This document shows, piece by piece, positions 18,021 through 27,583 of a stretch of DNA of 64,000 nt (its first letter is position 1; every line of letters begins with the position of its first letter). The translations under genes and the position numbers were made by a program. The notes beneath the pieces were generated by a model. That model made no database searches, was not told where the DNA came from, and saw nothing but the letters and a program-made list of their open reading frames with translations. The stretch comes from Fimenecus sp036652055 (GTDB lineage Bacteria > Bacillota > Clostridia > Oscillospirales > Acutalibacteraceae). The stretch lies in NCBI GenBank assembly GCA_036652055.1, contig JAVVWP010000003.1, positions 26,582-90,581 of the forward strand, written 5' to 3'.

Positions 18021-18061
18021 AAAAGGCTGTTTTATCGACAAAATCGGTAAAACAGCCTTTT
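18021..18061 (-). terminator. Rho-independent terminator of the hydrogenase operon
   Basis: A 14-bp perfect stem (AAAAGGCTGTTTTA and its complement) with a 13-base loop lies 20 bases after the hydA stop. On the minus strand it is followed by more T residues. Confidence 0.9.
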
Positions 18062-18080
18062 AAATTGGTTTAAATTTTAA

Positions 18081-19823
18081 TTATTTATATTTCTTTCTTG
18101 CAACATATGTTGTGTGAAGAATTTCGTGAGCTTTATGACTTCCTGGCTCACCAAGATAATCTTTATAGAGAGCTTTTATTGCTGTGTTTTCGTGTGACTT
18201 TCTCTCTGTATTATTTGCATCTGCATTATAAAGAGCCTCAGCACGCCTTGACTTTAAGTCAACAAAGTTTCTAACAACTGCGTGTTGAATTGGTTGACCG
18301 CCACCGTTGATACAGCCACCAGGGCAACCCATAATTTCGATGAACTGATAATCTGCTGTGCCATCTTTAATCTTATCCATAAGAACTTTTGCATTCTTCG
18401 TTCCGCTTGCAACTGCAACCTTTACTTTTAGCCCTGCAACATCATAGCTTGCTTCTTTTATGTCTTTCATTCCTCTGACTTCTGTAAAATCAAGACTTGC
18501 GAGCTTTTCGCCTGTCAACTTTTCAACAGCAGTTCTGAGTGCAGCTTCCATAACGCCACCTGTTGCACCAAAGATTGTAGCAGCACCTGTTCCCTCGCCA
18601 AACGGAATGTCAAACTTTTCATCAGGAAGATGATTAAAGTAAATTCCTGCACCGTCAATCATTCTTGCAAGTTCTCTTGTTGTAAGAGCAATATCAACAT
18701 CAGGATAACCTGAAGCTGCTTGACCGTCACGCTTTGTTTCAAACTTTTTAGCGGTACAAGGCATAATTCCAACAACAACCATCTTAGCAGGATCCATACC
18801 AAGAAGCTCGGCGTAATATGTTTTCATAATAGCACCAAACATCTGCTGAGGTGATTTGCAAGTAGAAAGATGAGGAATAAGCTCAGGATAATAATGCTCA
18901 CAATATTTTATCCAGCCAGGTGAGCAAGAGGTAATCATTGGAAGAACTCCACCTGTTGTAATTCTATTTATAAGCTCTGTTGCTTCTTCCATAATTGTAA
19001 GGTCGGCAGCAAAGTTTGTATCAAACACCTTGTCAAAACCAAGTCGTCTAAGTGCTGCAACCATTTTGCCTTCAACATTTGTTCCGATATGCATACCAAA
19101 AGCTTCACCAAGAGTTGCACGGATTGATGGAGCAGTATGAACGATAACAAACTTTTCAGGATCATTGATAGCTGCGAGTGCTTTTGCTGTATCGTCTTTT
19201 TCAACGATTGCACCTGTTGGGCAGTTTACAATACACTGACCACAAGAAATACAAGATACATCAGCTAAATCCTTATCAAATGCTGAACTTATATGAGTAT
19301 CAAATCCTCTAGCGTTTGCACCGATAACTGAAATGCCTTGAGCATTACAAGCAGCTACGCAGCGACGGCAGAGAATACATTTATTGTTGTCACGAACCAT
19401 ATGAGCGGCTGAATCGTCAAAATCATATTTGACAACTTCTCCCTCAAAACGGTCAGCATCATCAACTCCGAACTCCTTGCAAAGCTTTTGAAGCTCACAA
19501 GTTCCACTTCTAACGCATGAAAGACATTTTTTGTCATGTGTTGAGAGGATAAGCTCAAGTGTTGTTTTGCGTGAATGACGAACTCTGTCTGTATTTGTGA
19601 AAACTTCCATTCCCTCGTTTACTGGGAACACGCAAGCTGAAACAAGACTTCTTGCACCTTTAACTTCAACCATACAAATACGGCAAGCACCGATTTCATT
19701 GATTTCTTTTAAATAGCAAAGGGTTGGAATTTCAATTCCACCATATCTTGCAGCTTCAAGGATTGTAGAACCGCTTGGCACGCAAAGGGCAGTGCCGTTA
19801 ATTTGAATATTTACATTTCCCAT
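18081..19823 (-). CDS. hydA: [FeFe]-hydrogenase catalytic subunit, NADH-dependent/bifurcating type
   Basis: The catalytic alpha subunit of a HydABC/HndABCD-type hydrogenase. In order: 2Fe-2S domain (CYLKEINEIGACRIC), His-Cys 4Fe-4S motif (HDKKCLSCVRSGTC), two 4Fe-4S clusters (CILCRRCVAAC, CISCGQCIVNCP) and the H-cluster domain. H-cluster motifs are TSCSPGW, MPCTAKKFE and EIMGCPGGCINGGGQP. The second cysteine of L1 is serine, as I recall for bifurcating enzymes, rather than the Cys of CpI. 580 aa, no extra C-terminal domain. The ATG at 19823 fits the AAGGAG site; a GTG at 19832 would be too close to it. Confidence 0.96.
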   Translation of the reverse strand: MGNVNIQINGTALCVPSGSTILEAARYGGIEIPTLCYLKEINEIGACRICMVEVKGARSLVSACVFPVNEGMEVFTNTDRVRHSRKTTLELILSTHDKKCLSCVRSGTCELQKLCKEFGVDDADRFEGEVVKYDFDDSAAHMVRDNNKCILCRRCVAACNAQGISVIGANARGFDTHISSAFDKDLADVSCISCGQCIVNCPTGAIVEKDDTAKALAAINDPEKFVIVHTAPSIRATLGEAFGMHIGTNVEGKMVAALRRLGFDKVFDTNFAADLTIMEEATELINRITTGGVLPMITSCSPGWIKYCEHYYPELIPHLSTCKSPQQMFGAIMKTYYAELLGMDPAKMVVVGIMPCTAKKFETKRDGQAASGYPDVDIALTTRELARMIDGAGIYFNHLPDEKFDIPFGEGTGAATIFGATGGVMEAALRTAVEKLTGEKLASLDFTEVRGMKDIKEASYDVAGLKVKVAVASGTKNAKVLMDKIKDGTADYQFIEIMGCPGGCINGGGQPIQHAVVRNFVDLKSRRAEALYNADANNTERKSHENTAIKALYKDYLGEPGSHKAHEILHTTYVARKKYK

Positions 19824-19837
19824 TTTTGGCACACTCC

Positions 19838-21625
19838 TTATTTCTTAATAATAGCACCGAACTTGCAAGTTTCAACGCAAGCACCGCACTTAATACATTT
19901 GTTTTTATCGATTATATGAGCCTGCTTAACCGTTCCTGAAATTGCACCTACTGGGCATTTTCTTGCACAAGCTGTACAGCCACGGCACTTATCAGCAACA
20001 ATTTCATAAGAAGTAAGTGCTTTACAAACACCTGCAGGGCATTTTTTGTCGACAATATGTGAAACATATTCATCTCTAAAGAATTTAAGAGTTGCAAGAA
20101 CAGGGTTAGGAGCAGTTTGTCCAAGTCCACAAAGAGAATTTGCTTTTATGTAGTTGCATAAATCCTCAAGCTTATCAAGGTCGTCCATCGTTGCTTTGCC
20201 ATCTGTAATCTTTTCAAGCATTTCAAGCAAACGCTTTGTTCCAACACGGCAAGGTGTACATTTACCGCAAGACTCATCAACTGTGAAATTAAGGAAGAAT
20301 TTTGCAATATCAACCATACAGTTATCTTCGTCCATAACGATAAGACCGCCTGAACCCATCATACAACCGATTGCAATAAGGTTATCATAGTCAATTGGTG
20401 TATCCATAAGCTTTGCAGGGATACATCCGCCTGAAGGGCCTCCTGTTTGAGCAGCCTTGAACTTTTTGCCATTAGGAATTCCGCCACCGATTTCTTCAAT
20501 TATTTCACGGAGGGTTGTTCCCATTGGGATTTCAACAAGACCTGTGTTTTTAATTTTACCACCGAGAGCAAAAACTTTTGTTCCCTTTGATTTTTCAGTA
20601 CCCATTGATGCAAACCAATCAGCACCATTTAAGATGATTTGAGGAACATTTGAAAAAGTTTCAACATTGTTTTCTGTTGTTGGCTTTCCGAAAAGTCCTT
20701 TTTCAGCAGGATATGGAGGACGAGGTCTTGGCTCGCCACGATTGCCCTCAATTGAGGTCATAAGAGCTGTTTCTTCGCCACATACAAATGCACCTGCACC
20801 AAGACGAATATGAAGGTCAAAGCTAAATCCGCTTTCGAAAATATTTTCACCTAAAAGCCCGTATTCTTTAGCATCATCAATAGCAATCTGTAAACGCTTA
20901 ACAGCGATTGGATATTCAGCACGAACATAAACATAGCCTTCGCTCGCACCTGTTGCATATCCGCAAATTGTCATAGCTTCAACGATACAGTGTGGATCGC
21001 CCTCAAGAACTGAACGGTCCATAAATGCACCTGGATCACCCTCGTCAGCATTACATACAACATATTTTTGGTCAGCTTGATTTTTAGCTGTGAAGCTCCA
21101 TTTAAGACCTGTTGGAAATCCTCCGCCGCCTCTGCCACGAAGCCCTGAATCTTTGATGATTTGAACAACTTCTTCAGGTGATAATTCTTTAAGGCATTTT
21201 GCAAGAGCTTGGTATCCGTCAAACGCTATGTATTCATCGATGTCTTCAGGATTGATAACACCACAATTACGAAGTGCTACTCTTTTTTGTTTCTTATAGA
21301 AATCAGTGTCCTTGAGTGCTTTAACATCGTCCATAGTAACTGTTTCATCATAAAGAAGTCTTTTAACAACTCTGCCCTTTAAAAGATGCTCCTCAACAAT
21401 TTCTGGAATGTCATTTACAGTAACTTGGCTATAAAAGCTTCCCTCAGGATAAACTATCATAATTGGACCGAGTGCGCAAAGACCAAAGCAACCTGTTTTG
21501 ATAACCTTGATTTCTTCGCTAAGTCCATTTTTTGCGACTTCTGCCTCGAGTGCATCAATTATCGCAAGGCTGTTTGAAGAGGTACAACCGGTACCGCCAC
21601 AAACAAGAACGTGGGAACGATACAT
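19838..21625 (-). CDS. hydB: NADH-dependent hydrogenase flavoprotein subunit (HydB/NuoF-like)
   Basis: The 595-residue beta subunit binds NAD(H), FMN and iron-sulfur clusters. It has an N-terminal thioredoxin-like 2Fe-2S domain (CGGTGCTSS, CFGLCALGP). The NuoF core follows, with the glycine-rich FMN/NAD site (SGLRGRGGGGFPTGLKW, NADEGDPGAFMDR) and the N3-type 4Fe-4S motif ESCGKCTPCRVG. Two ferredoxin clusters lie at the C-terminus (CRGCTACARKCP, CIKCGACVETC). It precedes hydA by 14 bp. With hydA and the NuoE-like subunit it can couple NADH and ferredoxin oxidation to H2 formation, or the reverse. Confidence 0.96.
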   Translation of the reverse strand: MYRSHVLVCGGTGCTSSNSLAIIDALEAEVAKNGLSEEIKVIKTGCFGLCALGPIMIVYPEGSFYSQVTVNDIPEIVEEHLLKGRVVKRLLYDETVTMDDVKALKDTDFYKKQKRVALRNCGVINPEDIDEYIAFDGYQALAKCLKELSPEEVVQIIKDSGLRGRGGGGFPTGLKWSFTAKNQADQKYVVCNADEGDPGAFMDRSVLEGDPHCIVEAMTICGYATGASEGYVYVRAEYPIAVKRLQIAIDDAKEYGLLGENIFESGFSFDLHIRLGAGAFVCGEETALMTSIEGNRGEPRPRPPYPAEKGLFGKPTTENNVETFSNVPQIILNGADWFASMGTEKSKGTKVFALGGKIKNTGLVEIPMGTTLREIIEEIGGGIPNGKKFKAAQTGGPSGGCIPAKLMDTPIDYDNLIAIGCMMGSGGLIVMDEDNCMVDIAKFFLNFTVDESCGKCTPCRVGTKRLLEMLEKITDGKATMDDLDKLEDLCNYIKANSLCGLGQTAPNPVLATLKFFRDEYVSHIVDKKCPAGVCKALTSYEIVADKCRGCTACARKCPVGAISGTVKQAHIIDKNKCIKCGACVETCKFGAIIKK

Positions 21626-21639
21626 CGCTATTCCTCCTT

Positions 21640-22014
21640 TTATTTTGTAGTTGCTCCAACTGTGTATTCAACGATTGGATTGCCATTAACAATGTGGTCG
21701 TTTACTACTCTAACAGCTTTTTCAGCAGTCATTTTTACATATGTAACTTTTTCTTTTCCTGGTTCCATAATTTCAACTATTGGTTCATATTGGCACATTC
21801 CTATGCAGCCAGTTTGAGTAACGCTAACGCCTTTAACATCTCTTTTAGCGATTTCCTCAGTGAAAGCATTAAGAACTGGGCGAGCACCTGCAGCAATTCC
21901 ACAAGTAGCCATACCAACAACAATACGAATTATATCGTCGCCTGTATCTTCTCTAACAGTCATTTTTTGCCTTGTCTTATCTCTAATTGCCATTAATTCT
22001 TCAAGAGATTTCAT
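21640..22014 (-). CDS. 2Fe-2S thioredoxin-like hydrogenase accessory subunit (HndB-like)
   Basis: A 124-residue protein with a thioredoxin-like 2Fe-2S fold and cysteines in MATCGIAAGA and TQTGCIGMCQYEP. It matches HndB-type subunits found between nuoE- and nuoF-like genes in NADP/NAD-reducing hydrogenase operons. It probably passes electrons or stabilises the flavoprotein subunit. The ATG at 22014 has GGAGG eight bases upstream and is preferred over the TTG at 22029. Confidence 0.88.
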   Translation of the reverse strand: MKSLEELMAIRDKTRQKMTVREDTGDDIIRIVVGMATCGIAAGARPVLNAFTEEIAKRDVKGVSVTQTGCIGMCQYEPIVEIMEPGKEKVTYVKMTAEKAVRVVNDHIVNGNPIVEYTVGATTK

Positions 22015-22035
22015 TTTGTACACCTCCAAATATTA

Positions 22036-22572
22036 TTATAAGTTGTTTATATTTTCTTTTATATATTCTTTTATCCACTCTGCTATATCAGGTTCATTCA
22101 GCGGAACATCACCTAAAATAGTTTTAAGCTCTCTTGTGTCAAGAACAAATTCATTTTCATCAAGCTTTTGAATATAAATGAATTCAATTTCTATGTTCAT
22201 TGTAATTAGCATAGAAATCGTAGAACACATATCGCCGAGCGGAACAAAATCTACACTATCTGTATTAAACGACGCCGAAAGTTTCGTTCCAACGCCAACT
22301 TCTGATTCAATTTCGAGAAAGCCACCCGTCATTTCAGCTGCCATTTTAAAAAGCGGAATACCCATTCCAACTTTTCTTGTGGTTCTTGTAGTGAAAAAAG
22401 GGTCTTTTACATTTACAACCTGCTCTTTTGTCATTCCTTTTCCGTTGTCTGAAATTTTGATTAAAAGAGTATGTTCAAAAGTATTCTCCAGCACTTCAAT
22501 TTCAATTAAAGTTGCCTTTGCAGAAATTGAATTTTGGGCAATGTCTAAAACATTAAGTGAAAGCTCTCGCAT
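22036..22572 (-). CDS. GHKL ATPase (anti-sigma/histidine-kinase-like) in hydrogenase operon
   Basis: A 178-residue stand-alone ATP-binding domain of the GHKL type. N-box NSISA, G1 box DNGKGM, and FFTTRTTRKVGMGIPLF with the G2 glycines are all present. It has no dimerisation histidine, so it is not a complete sensor kinase. Such genes recur inside clostridial hydrogenase operons and their role is not established. A regulatory or assembly function is possible. Its ATG overlaps the nuoE-like stop (TAATG). Confidence 0.85.
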   Translation of the reverse strand: MRELSLNVLDIAQNSISAKATLIEIEVLENTFEHTLLIKISDNGKGMTKEQVVNVKDPFFTTRTTRKVGMGIPLFKMAAEMTGGFLEIESEVGVGTKLSASFNTDSVDFVPLGDMCSTISMLITMNIEIEFIYIQKLDENEFVLDTRELKTILGDVPLNEPDIAEWIKEYIKENINNL

Positions 22573-23069
22573 TATGCACCGTATTTTTCAAGAATTCCAG
22601 GAATATCAGCAGCTGTAAGTTTACCATAAACTTCATCGTTAACGGTTAATACAGGTGCAAGCCCACAAGCACCAATGCAGCGGCAGGCTTCAAGTGAATA
22701 TCTACCATCAGCAGTACATTCATCAGGCTTTATTCCAAGCTTTTCTGTGATTTTGTCAAGAAGCTCTTGAGCACCCTTAACATAGCAAGCAGTACCAAGA
22801 CAAACAGAAATGTTGATTTCACCCTTTGGTGAGAGTGCAAACTGAGCATAGAATGTTGAAACACCATATACCTTCTCAAGCGGAACATCCATACCTTCAG
22901 CTATCATAATTTGAACTTCATAAGGTAAATAGCCATAGATTGACTGTGCCTTTTGCATAACATTCATAAGTAAGCTTTTGTCGCTTTTACACTCATTGAT
23001 TACACTTTGAAGTTCTGCCTCTTGCTCTTTTGTTCCATTAAAAGGGATTGAACTGACTTTTTTAAGCAT
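22572..23069 (-). CDS. hydC: NADH-dependent hydrogenase subunit, NuoE-like 2Fe-2S protein (HydC)
   Basis: A 165-residue gamma subunit of the hydrogenase with a thioredoxin-like 2Fe-2S fold. The four ligands lie in SVCLGTACYVKG and EACRCIGACGLAP. The N-terminal helical part (LPYEVQIMIAEGMDVPLEKVYGVSTFYAQF) is the NuoE signature. It is the first gene of the operon, with an AAAGGAGG ribosome binding site. Confidence 0.95.
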   Translation of the reverse strand: MLKKVSSIPFNGTKEQEAELQSVINECKSDKSLLMNVMQKAQSIYGYLPYEVQIMIAEGMDVPLEKVYGVSTFYAQFALSPKGEINISVCLGTACYVKGAQELLDKITEKLGIKPDECTADGRYSLEACRCIGACGLAPVLTVNDEVYGKLTAADIPGILEKYGA

Positions 23070-23161
23070 TAAACTTTTCCTCCTTTACACGAATGAACTT
23101 TTTTGTCTGCATTTTTATGTATCCTGTTAAAAGAATAACATACCCATACACATACTCATTT

Positions 23162-23170
23162 ATTATAGCA
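23162..23170 (-). promoter_or_regulatory. Extended -10 promoter candidate for the hydrogenase operon
   Basis: Minus strand TGCTATAAT is a perfect extended -10, about 95 bases before the hydC start. No good -35 box is present (TAGATT at 17 bp). The rest of the AT-rich 23171-23448 stretch holds nothing I can assign. Confidence 0.5.
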
Positions 23171-23448
23171 GATAAACCCTTAAAAATCTATCATTTTCAC
23201 AAAATTTATAGCGGGATTTTTTGTAAATTTGACATTTTGGGCATATTGATTGCAAAAATTTCATAATTGCATTTTTTGATGGGTTAAAAATTTTTAGTAT
23301 TATCTGATTTTTCTATATTTATAGGCGTTTTTTGCAGGTTTGCTTTTTATTGCAGTTTTTAATTTTGCAGAATTTGATGTGTTGAAATTCGAAAACAGTC
23401 GTTTTTTAGCATATTAAAGTTTAAACTCTTTATATTAAAATCAAAAAA

Positions 23449-23471
23449 TGGGTGGATATAAAATCCACCCA
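23449..23471 (-). terminator. Rho-independent terminator of the MMPL exporter operon
   Basis: A 9-bp perfect stem (TGGGTGGAT / ATCCACCCA) with a 5-base loop, followed by TTTTTT on the minus strand, immediately after the lipoprotein gene stop. Confidence 0.92.
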
Positions 23472-23476
23472 CGCTG

Positions 23477-25165
23477 TTATTTTTTAAATCTGTTAATCAC
23501 TTTTTGAAACCAACTGATTTCTTCTACTTTTTCGATTGGTTTTTCAACAGGCGGAATTTTTATACTCGGTGTCTGATAAACAAACATAACACTTGAACTC
23601 ATATTCTGCGAAGCTGATGAATAAATTTTATATTCATTTGCCATTTCAAGCATTGCCCCTACCCTATCAATAAGCTCATCTGAATTTTCCATTAATATTC
23701 CGTATTTTTTTAGCATTTCACTAAATTCTTTTGTGTTTCCGCTTTCTAAAACGCCCTTTAACTTGTCGATATTTTTCTCATTCATAATTGAGGTTAGCTG
23801 ATTAATTAACTCTGTATTCTCTTTTAGTTGCCCCTCAAGTTTGTTAAGGCTTTCTATTGTCTGCGGTAAATTATCAAGTGATTTTTTAATTTCTGGCTTT
23901 TCTAAATCCTTTGACAAGTCCTGCATCATTGGTAAAATGTCCATCATATCCTGCGACGCTGCTGGCAAAAGTTTTAAAAACGCTTGAACCACAGGATTAG
24001 AAAGAAGCGTTAGCATTTCATTTAGACTTGAATTGCCATTTTCGGTGCTTGTCAGCTTGTTGATTGCCTCCATATTTTCCGCTGTCATATACTTTGGTAA
24101 AAGTTCTAAAAGGGCTTTGTTTTGCTCATAAAGTCCGACAGCTTCATCAATCATTGTAACAAGATTTGTTATTTTGTCAGGTGTTTGCATAAGCGCACCT
24201 AAAATATTATTAGGATCAATTTGAGTTATAACCTCTTGCAGTTCTTTTAATTTTGAAAGTGCCGCCCCTATTTCATTTATTGATGTAGGGATTTTTATTT
24301 CTTCACCTAAAGCAGAAAGTGGAATTACTCCGAAATAAATATTATCAAGCGAAAAGTTCGTTGTAGTTGCGGTGATATTAAAGTTTTCGGCAAAATTAAC
24401 TGCTGGCATATCTTTTCCGAGGTCTATATTTTTAATTCCCAAGGTTTCTGAAATTCCAGGAAAGCTAAGCATTATAGCAAGTTCTTTTGTGCCATCGCCC
24501 ATTGACTTTCCATTTTCAACATTTACTGCACTGAATTTTTCTTCAGGCAAAACCATTCCGCCAACTACCACAAGCGGGCTGTATATTTTTACATCTTTTC
24601 CGCCGATTTTTTTAGTCTTACAGAGATTGTTTTTCATCTCAATTGCAATTCTAACTTTGCCACTTTTTCCTGCTATTTCCTCTGCTGTCATTTCTTTATC
24701 GTCAAGAAAATATTTAATACTAATAGTAACAGGTAGCTGTTTATCGCTTTCGCCTTTGTAATAAAGGTCTGTTGTAGGCATATGCCAAGTTAGTGCGTTA
24801 CCCTTTTTTTGAAGTTTTTCGTTGCTTTTAACATTTACAATATTTTTAAGGTCACTTATATCAGAAACAGCAACCTCGCCTATATCTGTATGAATCCAGT
24901 CTGATACTGATATTGTTTTCACATTTCCCCCATTGTCAAGGTTTGCATAAACCGTTTCTGCTTTTTTGACTGAATTTGGTTTTTTCTTGTATTTTTGAGT
25001 TGACTGCGGTTCATCTTTTGTAGCATCACTTGCCGAGTTATTCGGTGCATTATCACTTGCTGCTTTATCTGCTTTTGCGGTCATTGATAGTGAACAGCCA
25101 CTGAAAATCAGTGATATTGCAAGAAGCATTGCGGTTGTCGCTATAATAATTTTTTTGTTTCTCAT
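23477..25165 (-). CDS. Predicted lipoprotein partner of MMPL exporter
   Basis: A 562-residue secreted lipoprotein (signal with lipobox SLIFSGC). I do not recognise a named family with certainty. Residues ~60-300 look beta-rich. Residues ~300-510 are a long run of amphipathic, Leu/Asn-rich helices resembling the extended helical stalk of YhgE/Pip-like or membrane-fusion proteins. The C-terminal tail is basic. The start overlaps the exporter stop by 4 bp (ATGA), so the two are made together. It probably acts as the extracellular adaptor of the transporter. Confidence 0.65.
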   Translation of the reverse strand: MRNKKIIIATTAMLLAISLIFSGCSLSMTAKADKAASDNAPNNSASDATKDEPQSTQKYKKKPNSVKKAETVYANLDNGGNVKTISVSDWIHTDIGEVAVSDISDLKNIVNVKSNEKLQKKGNALTWHMPTTDLYYKGESDKQLPVTISIKYFLDDKEMTAEEIAGKSGKVRIAIEMKNNLCKTKKIGGKDVKIYSPLVVVGGMVLPEEKFSAVNVENGKSMGDGTKELAIMLSFPGISETLGIKNIDLGKDMPAVNFAENFNITATTTNFSLDNIYFGVIPLSALGEEIKIPTSINEIGAALSKLKELQEVITQIDPNNILGALMQTPDKITNLVTMIDEAVGLYEQNKALLELLPKYMTAENMEAINKLTSTENGNSSLNEMLTLLSNPVVQAFLKLLPAASQDMMDILPMMQDLSKDLEKPEIKKSLDNLPQTIESLNKLEGQLKENTELINQLTSIMNEKNIDKLKGVLESGNTKEFSEMLKKYGILMENSDELIDRVGAMLEMANEYKIYSSASQNMSSSVMFVYQTPSIKIPPVEKPIEKVEEISWFQKVINRFKK

Positions 25166-27270
25166 AATGTTTTTTCCTCTTTTCTTTGCTTTGATTTTCT
25201 CTCTTTTCTCCAGTGGAGCGTTGTCTTATTGATTGCACCTTCGCACAAAAGCAAAATAGGTGTCAGCATAAATATAATAATAAATGCACTTATAACCGAG
25301 CCTCTTGCAAGCATTGCACATATGCTTTTAATCATTGCAATATCGCAAACGAGATACACTCCAAAGGTTGCCGAGAAAAAGACTAATGCACTTTGGAATA
25401 TTGAACGGTCTGATTCGTTTGCCGCTTTTAAAATAGCCTCTTTTTTTGTCTTACCCTTTCTAAGTTCTTCCTTAAATCGAGTAGTTAAAAGTATAGCGTA
25501 ATCGACTGTTGCGCCAAGCTGTACACAGCCAATTATTGTTGGAGCAATGAATGGTATCGTCGCTCCCATTAAAAATGACATTGCCTGATTAATGAGAATT
25601 GCAAGTTCAATTGACGATACCAATATGAAGGGGATAGAAACTGACTTGAATAATATTGCTATCAATATAAATATTGCGATAATGGATATTGCACTGGTTA
25701 TTTTGAAATCACGGTTTGTAACATTTGTGAGGTCACGAGTTAAAGCACCTTCGCCTGTAATATAAGCTGAGCTGTCATATTTTTTTACTATGTTTTCTAT
25801 TTCATCAACCTGTTTGTTTTCTTCTGGTGTCGCTGGGCTGAAGCTTGCATTTACCATCATCATTTCTTTTCCGTCTTTTGACGCTATCTGTGAAATTGCC
25901 TCAGGTACTATTTCATTTGGCACAGCAGGCCCTAAAAAGCTTCCCATTGAAATCACATTTGTAATTCCATCAAGTTTTTTTATTTCAGAGGTCAAGTTGC
26001 TTTTATCGGTAGATGGCAGTTTTTCATCTATAATAATGAAATGGGTAGTTGCCATATTAAAATCATCTTTCATTTTATATAAAGCTGAAATTGATGGCAA
26101 ATCGCTTGGAAGCGCCCTATCCATATTGTAATACATATCAACTTTTTGCGATGCGAGAAATGACGGAATGAATAAAAGTAAAAATATTGTAACTATTATT
26201 CTTTTGTGTTTTAGTGTAAAGGCATTCAGCTTTTCAAAATTTGGAATTAGACTTTTATGCCTGCCATCCTCAATATGGTCACCAAGAAGAAGAATCATAG
26301 CCGGTAGTAGCGTTACAACTGTTACCACGCCGAAAACTACTCCCTTTGCCATTACAAGACCTATATCAAGCCCTAAGGTAAAGCTCATAAAGCAAAGTGC
26401 TAAAAATCCAAAGATTGTTGTAAGTGAACTACCGCAAAGAGAAACGAATGTCCCTTGAATTGCCTTTGACATAGCTTTTTGCCTATCATTATGTATTAAC
26501 AGTTCTTCTTCATATCTATCAATTAAAAATACCGAATAATCCATTGTTACGCCAAGCTGTAATATAGCCGCGATGCACTGGGTTATGAATGAAATACTGC
26601 CAAACATTATATTCGTTCCCATATTATATATAACCGCTGTGCAAAGTGCCGCAAGAAGCACAAATGGCAATATCCAAGATTGCATAGTGCAGGTCAATGC
26701 AATAAGTGCAAGCACAATCGCTATTGCAATATAAATAGGTGCCTGCGAATCCGCTATCTCCTTTGTATCTGCTGTAATCGCTGACACTCCGCTTAAAAAG
26801 CAGTTTTTATTCATTATTAAACGAATGTCTTTTATAGCTGACAGCGTTTCTTTAGATGCTCCCGATTTATCATATTGAATCATTAAAAGCGTTGAAGTGC
26901 CATCTTGCGAATAAAATATTTCTTTTGCAACATCGGGCAGCATAGACTGAGGGAAAGATATATCAAGAATATCATCAACCCATAAAACACTGCTGACGCC
27001 CTCAACTTTTTCTATTTTTTCTTTCACCTTTTGCACATTCTTTGGCTGTTCATCATCAATTATTAGAATTGAACTTGCCGCACAATGAAAAGTGTTTTCA
27101 AGCACTTGTTCACCCTGTACCGAGTTAAGGTCTTTTGGCAAATATGATAATATATCATAATTTACGAATGTTCCCAAATATCCTATTATCGAGGGAATAA
27201 TTAGTATAACGCATACTATTAATACTAATTTAGGATGACTTGAAATCCATTCGGCTATTTTTTTTATCAT
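25162..27270 (-). CDS. MMPL/RND-superfamily exporter
   Basis: A 702-residue membrane protein with the RND layout: helix 1, large extracellular loop, five helices, then a repeat of the same. It carries the MMPL motifs MDYSVFLIDRYEEE in the first half and ATVDYAILLTTRFKEE in the second, where the aspartates lie in the proton-relay helix 4/10. Actinobacterial relatives export lipids, and Firmicutes members often accompany antibiotic or fatty-acid resistance. The substrate is not predictable. AAGGAAG ribosome binding site; first gene of a two-gene operon. Confidence 0.9.
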   Translation of the reverse strand: MIKKIAEWISSHPKLVLIVCVILIIPSIIGYLGTFVNYDILSYLPKDLNSVQGEQVLENTFHCAASSILIIDDEQPKNVQKVKEKIEKVEGVSSVLWVDDILDISFPQSMLPDVAKEIFYSQDGTSTLLMIQYDKSGASKETLSAIKDIRLIMNKNCFLSGVSAITADTKEIADSQAPIYIAIAIVLALIALTCTMQSWILPFVLLAALCTAVIYNMGTNIMFGSISFITQCIAAILQLGVTMDYSVFLIDRYEEELLIHNDRQKAMSKAIQGTFVSLCGSSLTTIFGFLALCFMSFTLGLDIGLVMAKGVVFGVVTVVTLLPAMILLLGDHIEDGRHKSLIPNFEKLNAFTLKHKRIIVTIFLLLFIPSFLASQKVDMYYNMDRALPSDLPSISALYKMKDDFNMATTHFIIIDEKLPSTDKSNLTSEIKKLDGITNVISMGSFLGPAVPNEIVPEAISQIASKDGKEMMMVNASFSPATPEENKQVDEIENIVKKYDSSAYITGEGALTRDLTNVTNRDFKITSAISIIAIFILIAILFKSVSIPFILVSSIELAILINQAMSFLMGATIPFIAPTIIGCVQLGATVDYAILLTTRFKEELRKGKTKKEAILKAANESDRSIFQSALVFFSATFGVYLVCDIAMIKSICAMLARGSVISAFIIIFMLTPILLLCEGAINKTTLHWRKERKSKQRKEEKTL

Positions 27271-27512
27271 AAAGATAGCTTCCTTTCGTGAAGAAAATCA
27301 ATTAAATAAAACGCTCAATATTTATTAATTATATTTTAAATTTATACCATTGATTTCACTTTTGGTCTACCAACTATACATTGCAATCCTTAGTTTTCAG
27401 GTTGCGATTAAAAATGACAACTCAAGGTTGCAAAAATGCTTTTAGATTTTTTATGATTATTATTGTTGAGGCTTTCATTTTTATGTAACTTTCGAGTAGC
27501 AAAATGCAAAAA

Positions 27513-27550
27513 AGCAGCCATTTTTGACTTTGATTTCAAAAATAACTGCT
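27513..27550 (-). terminator. Terminator after the LolD-type ATPase gene
   Basis: An AGCAG-ATTTTTGA / TCAAAAAT-CTGCT stem with a 2x2 internal loop, followed on the minus strand by TTTTTT. It separates the ATPase gene from the MMPL operon. The rest of 27271-27583 is AT-rich with no feature I can assign. Confidence 0.75.
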
Positions 27551-27583
27551 GAATGTGAAAATTAAATTGTATTACTGGGGTTT

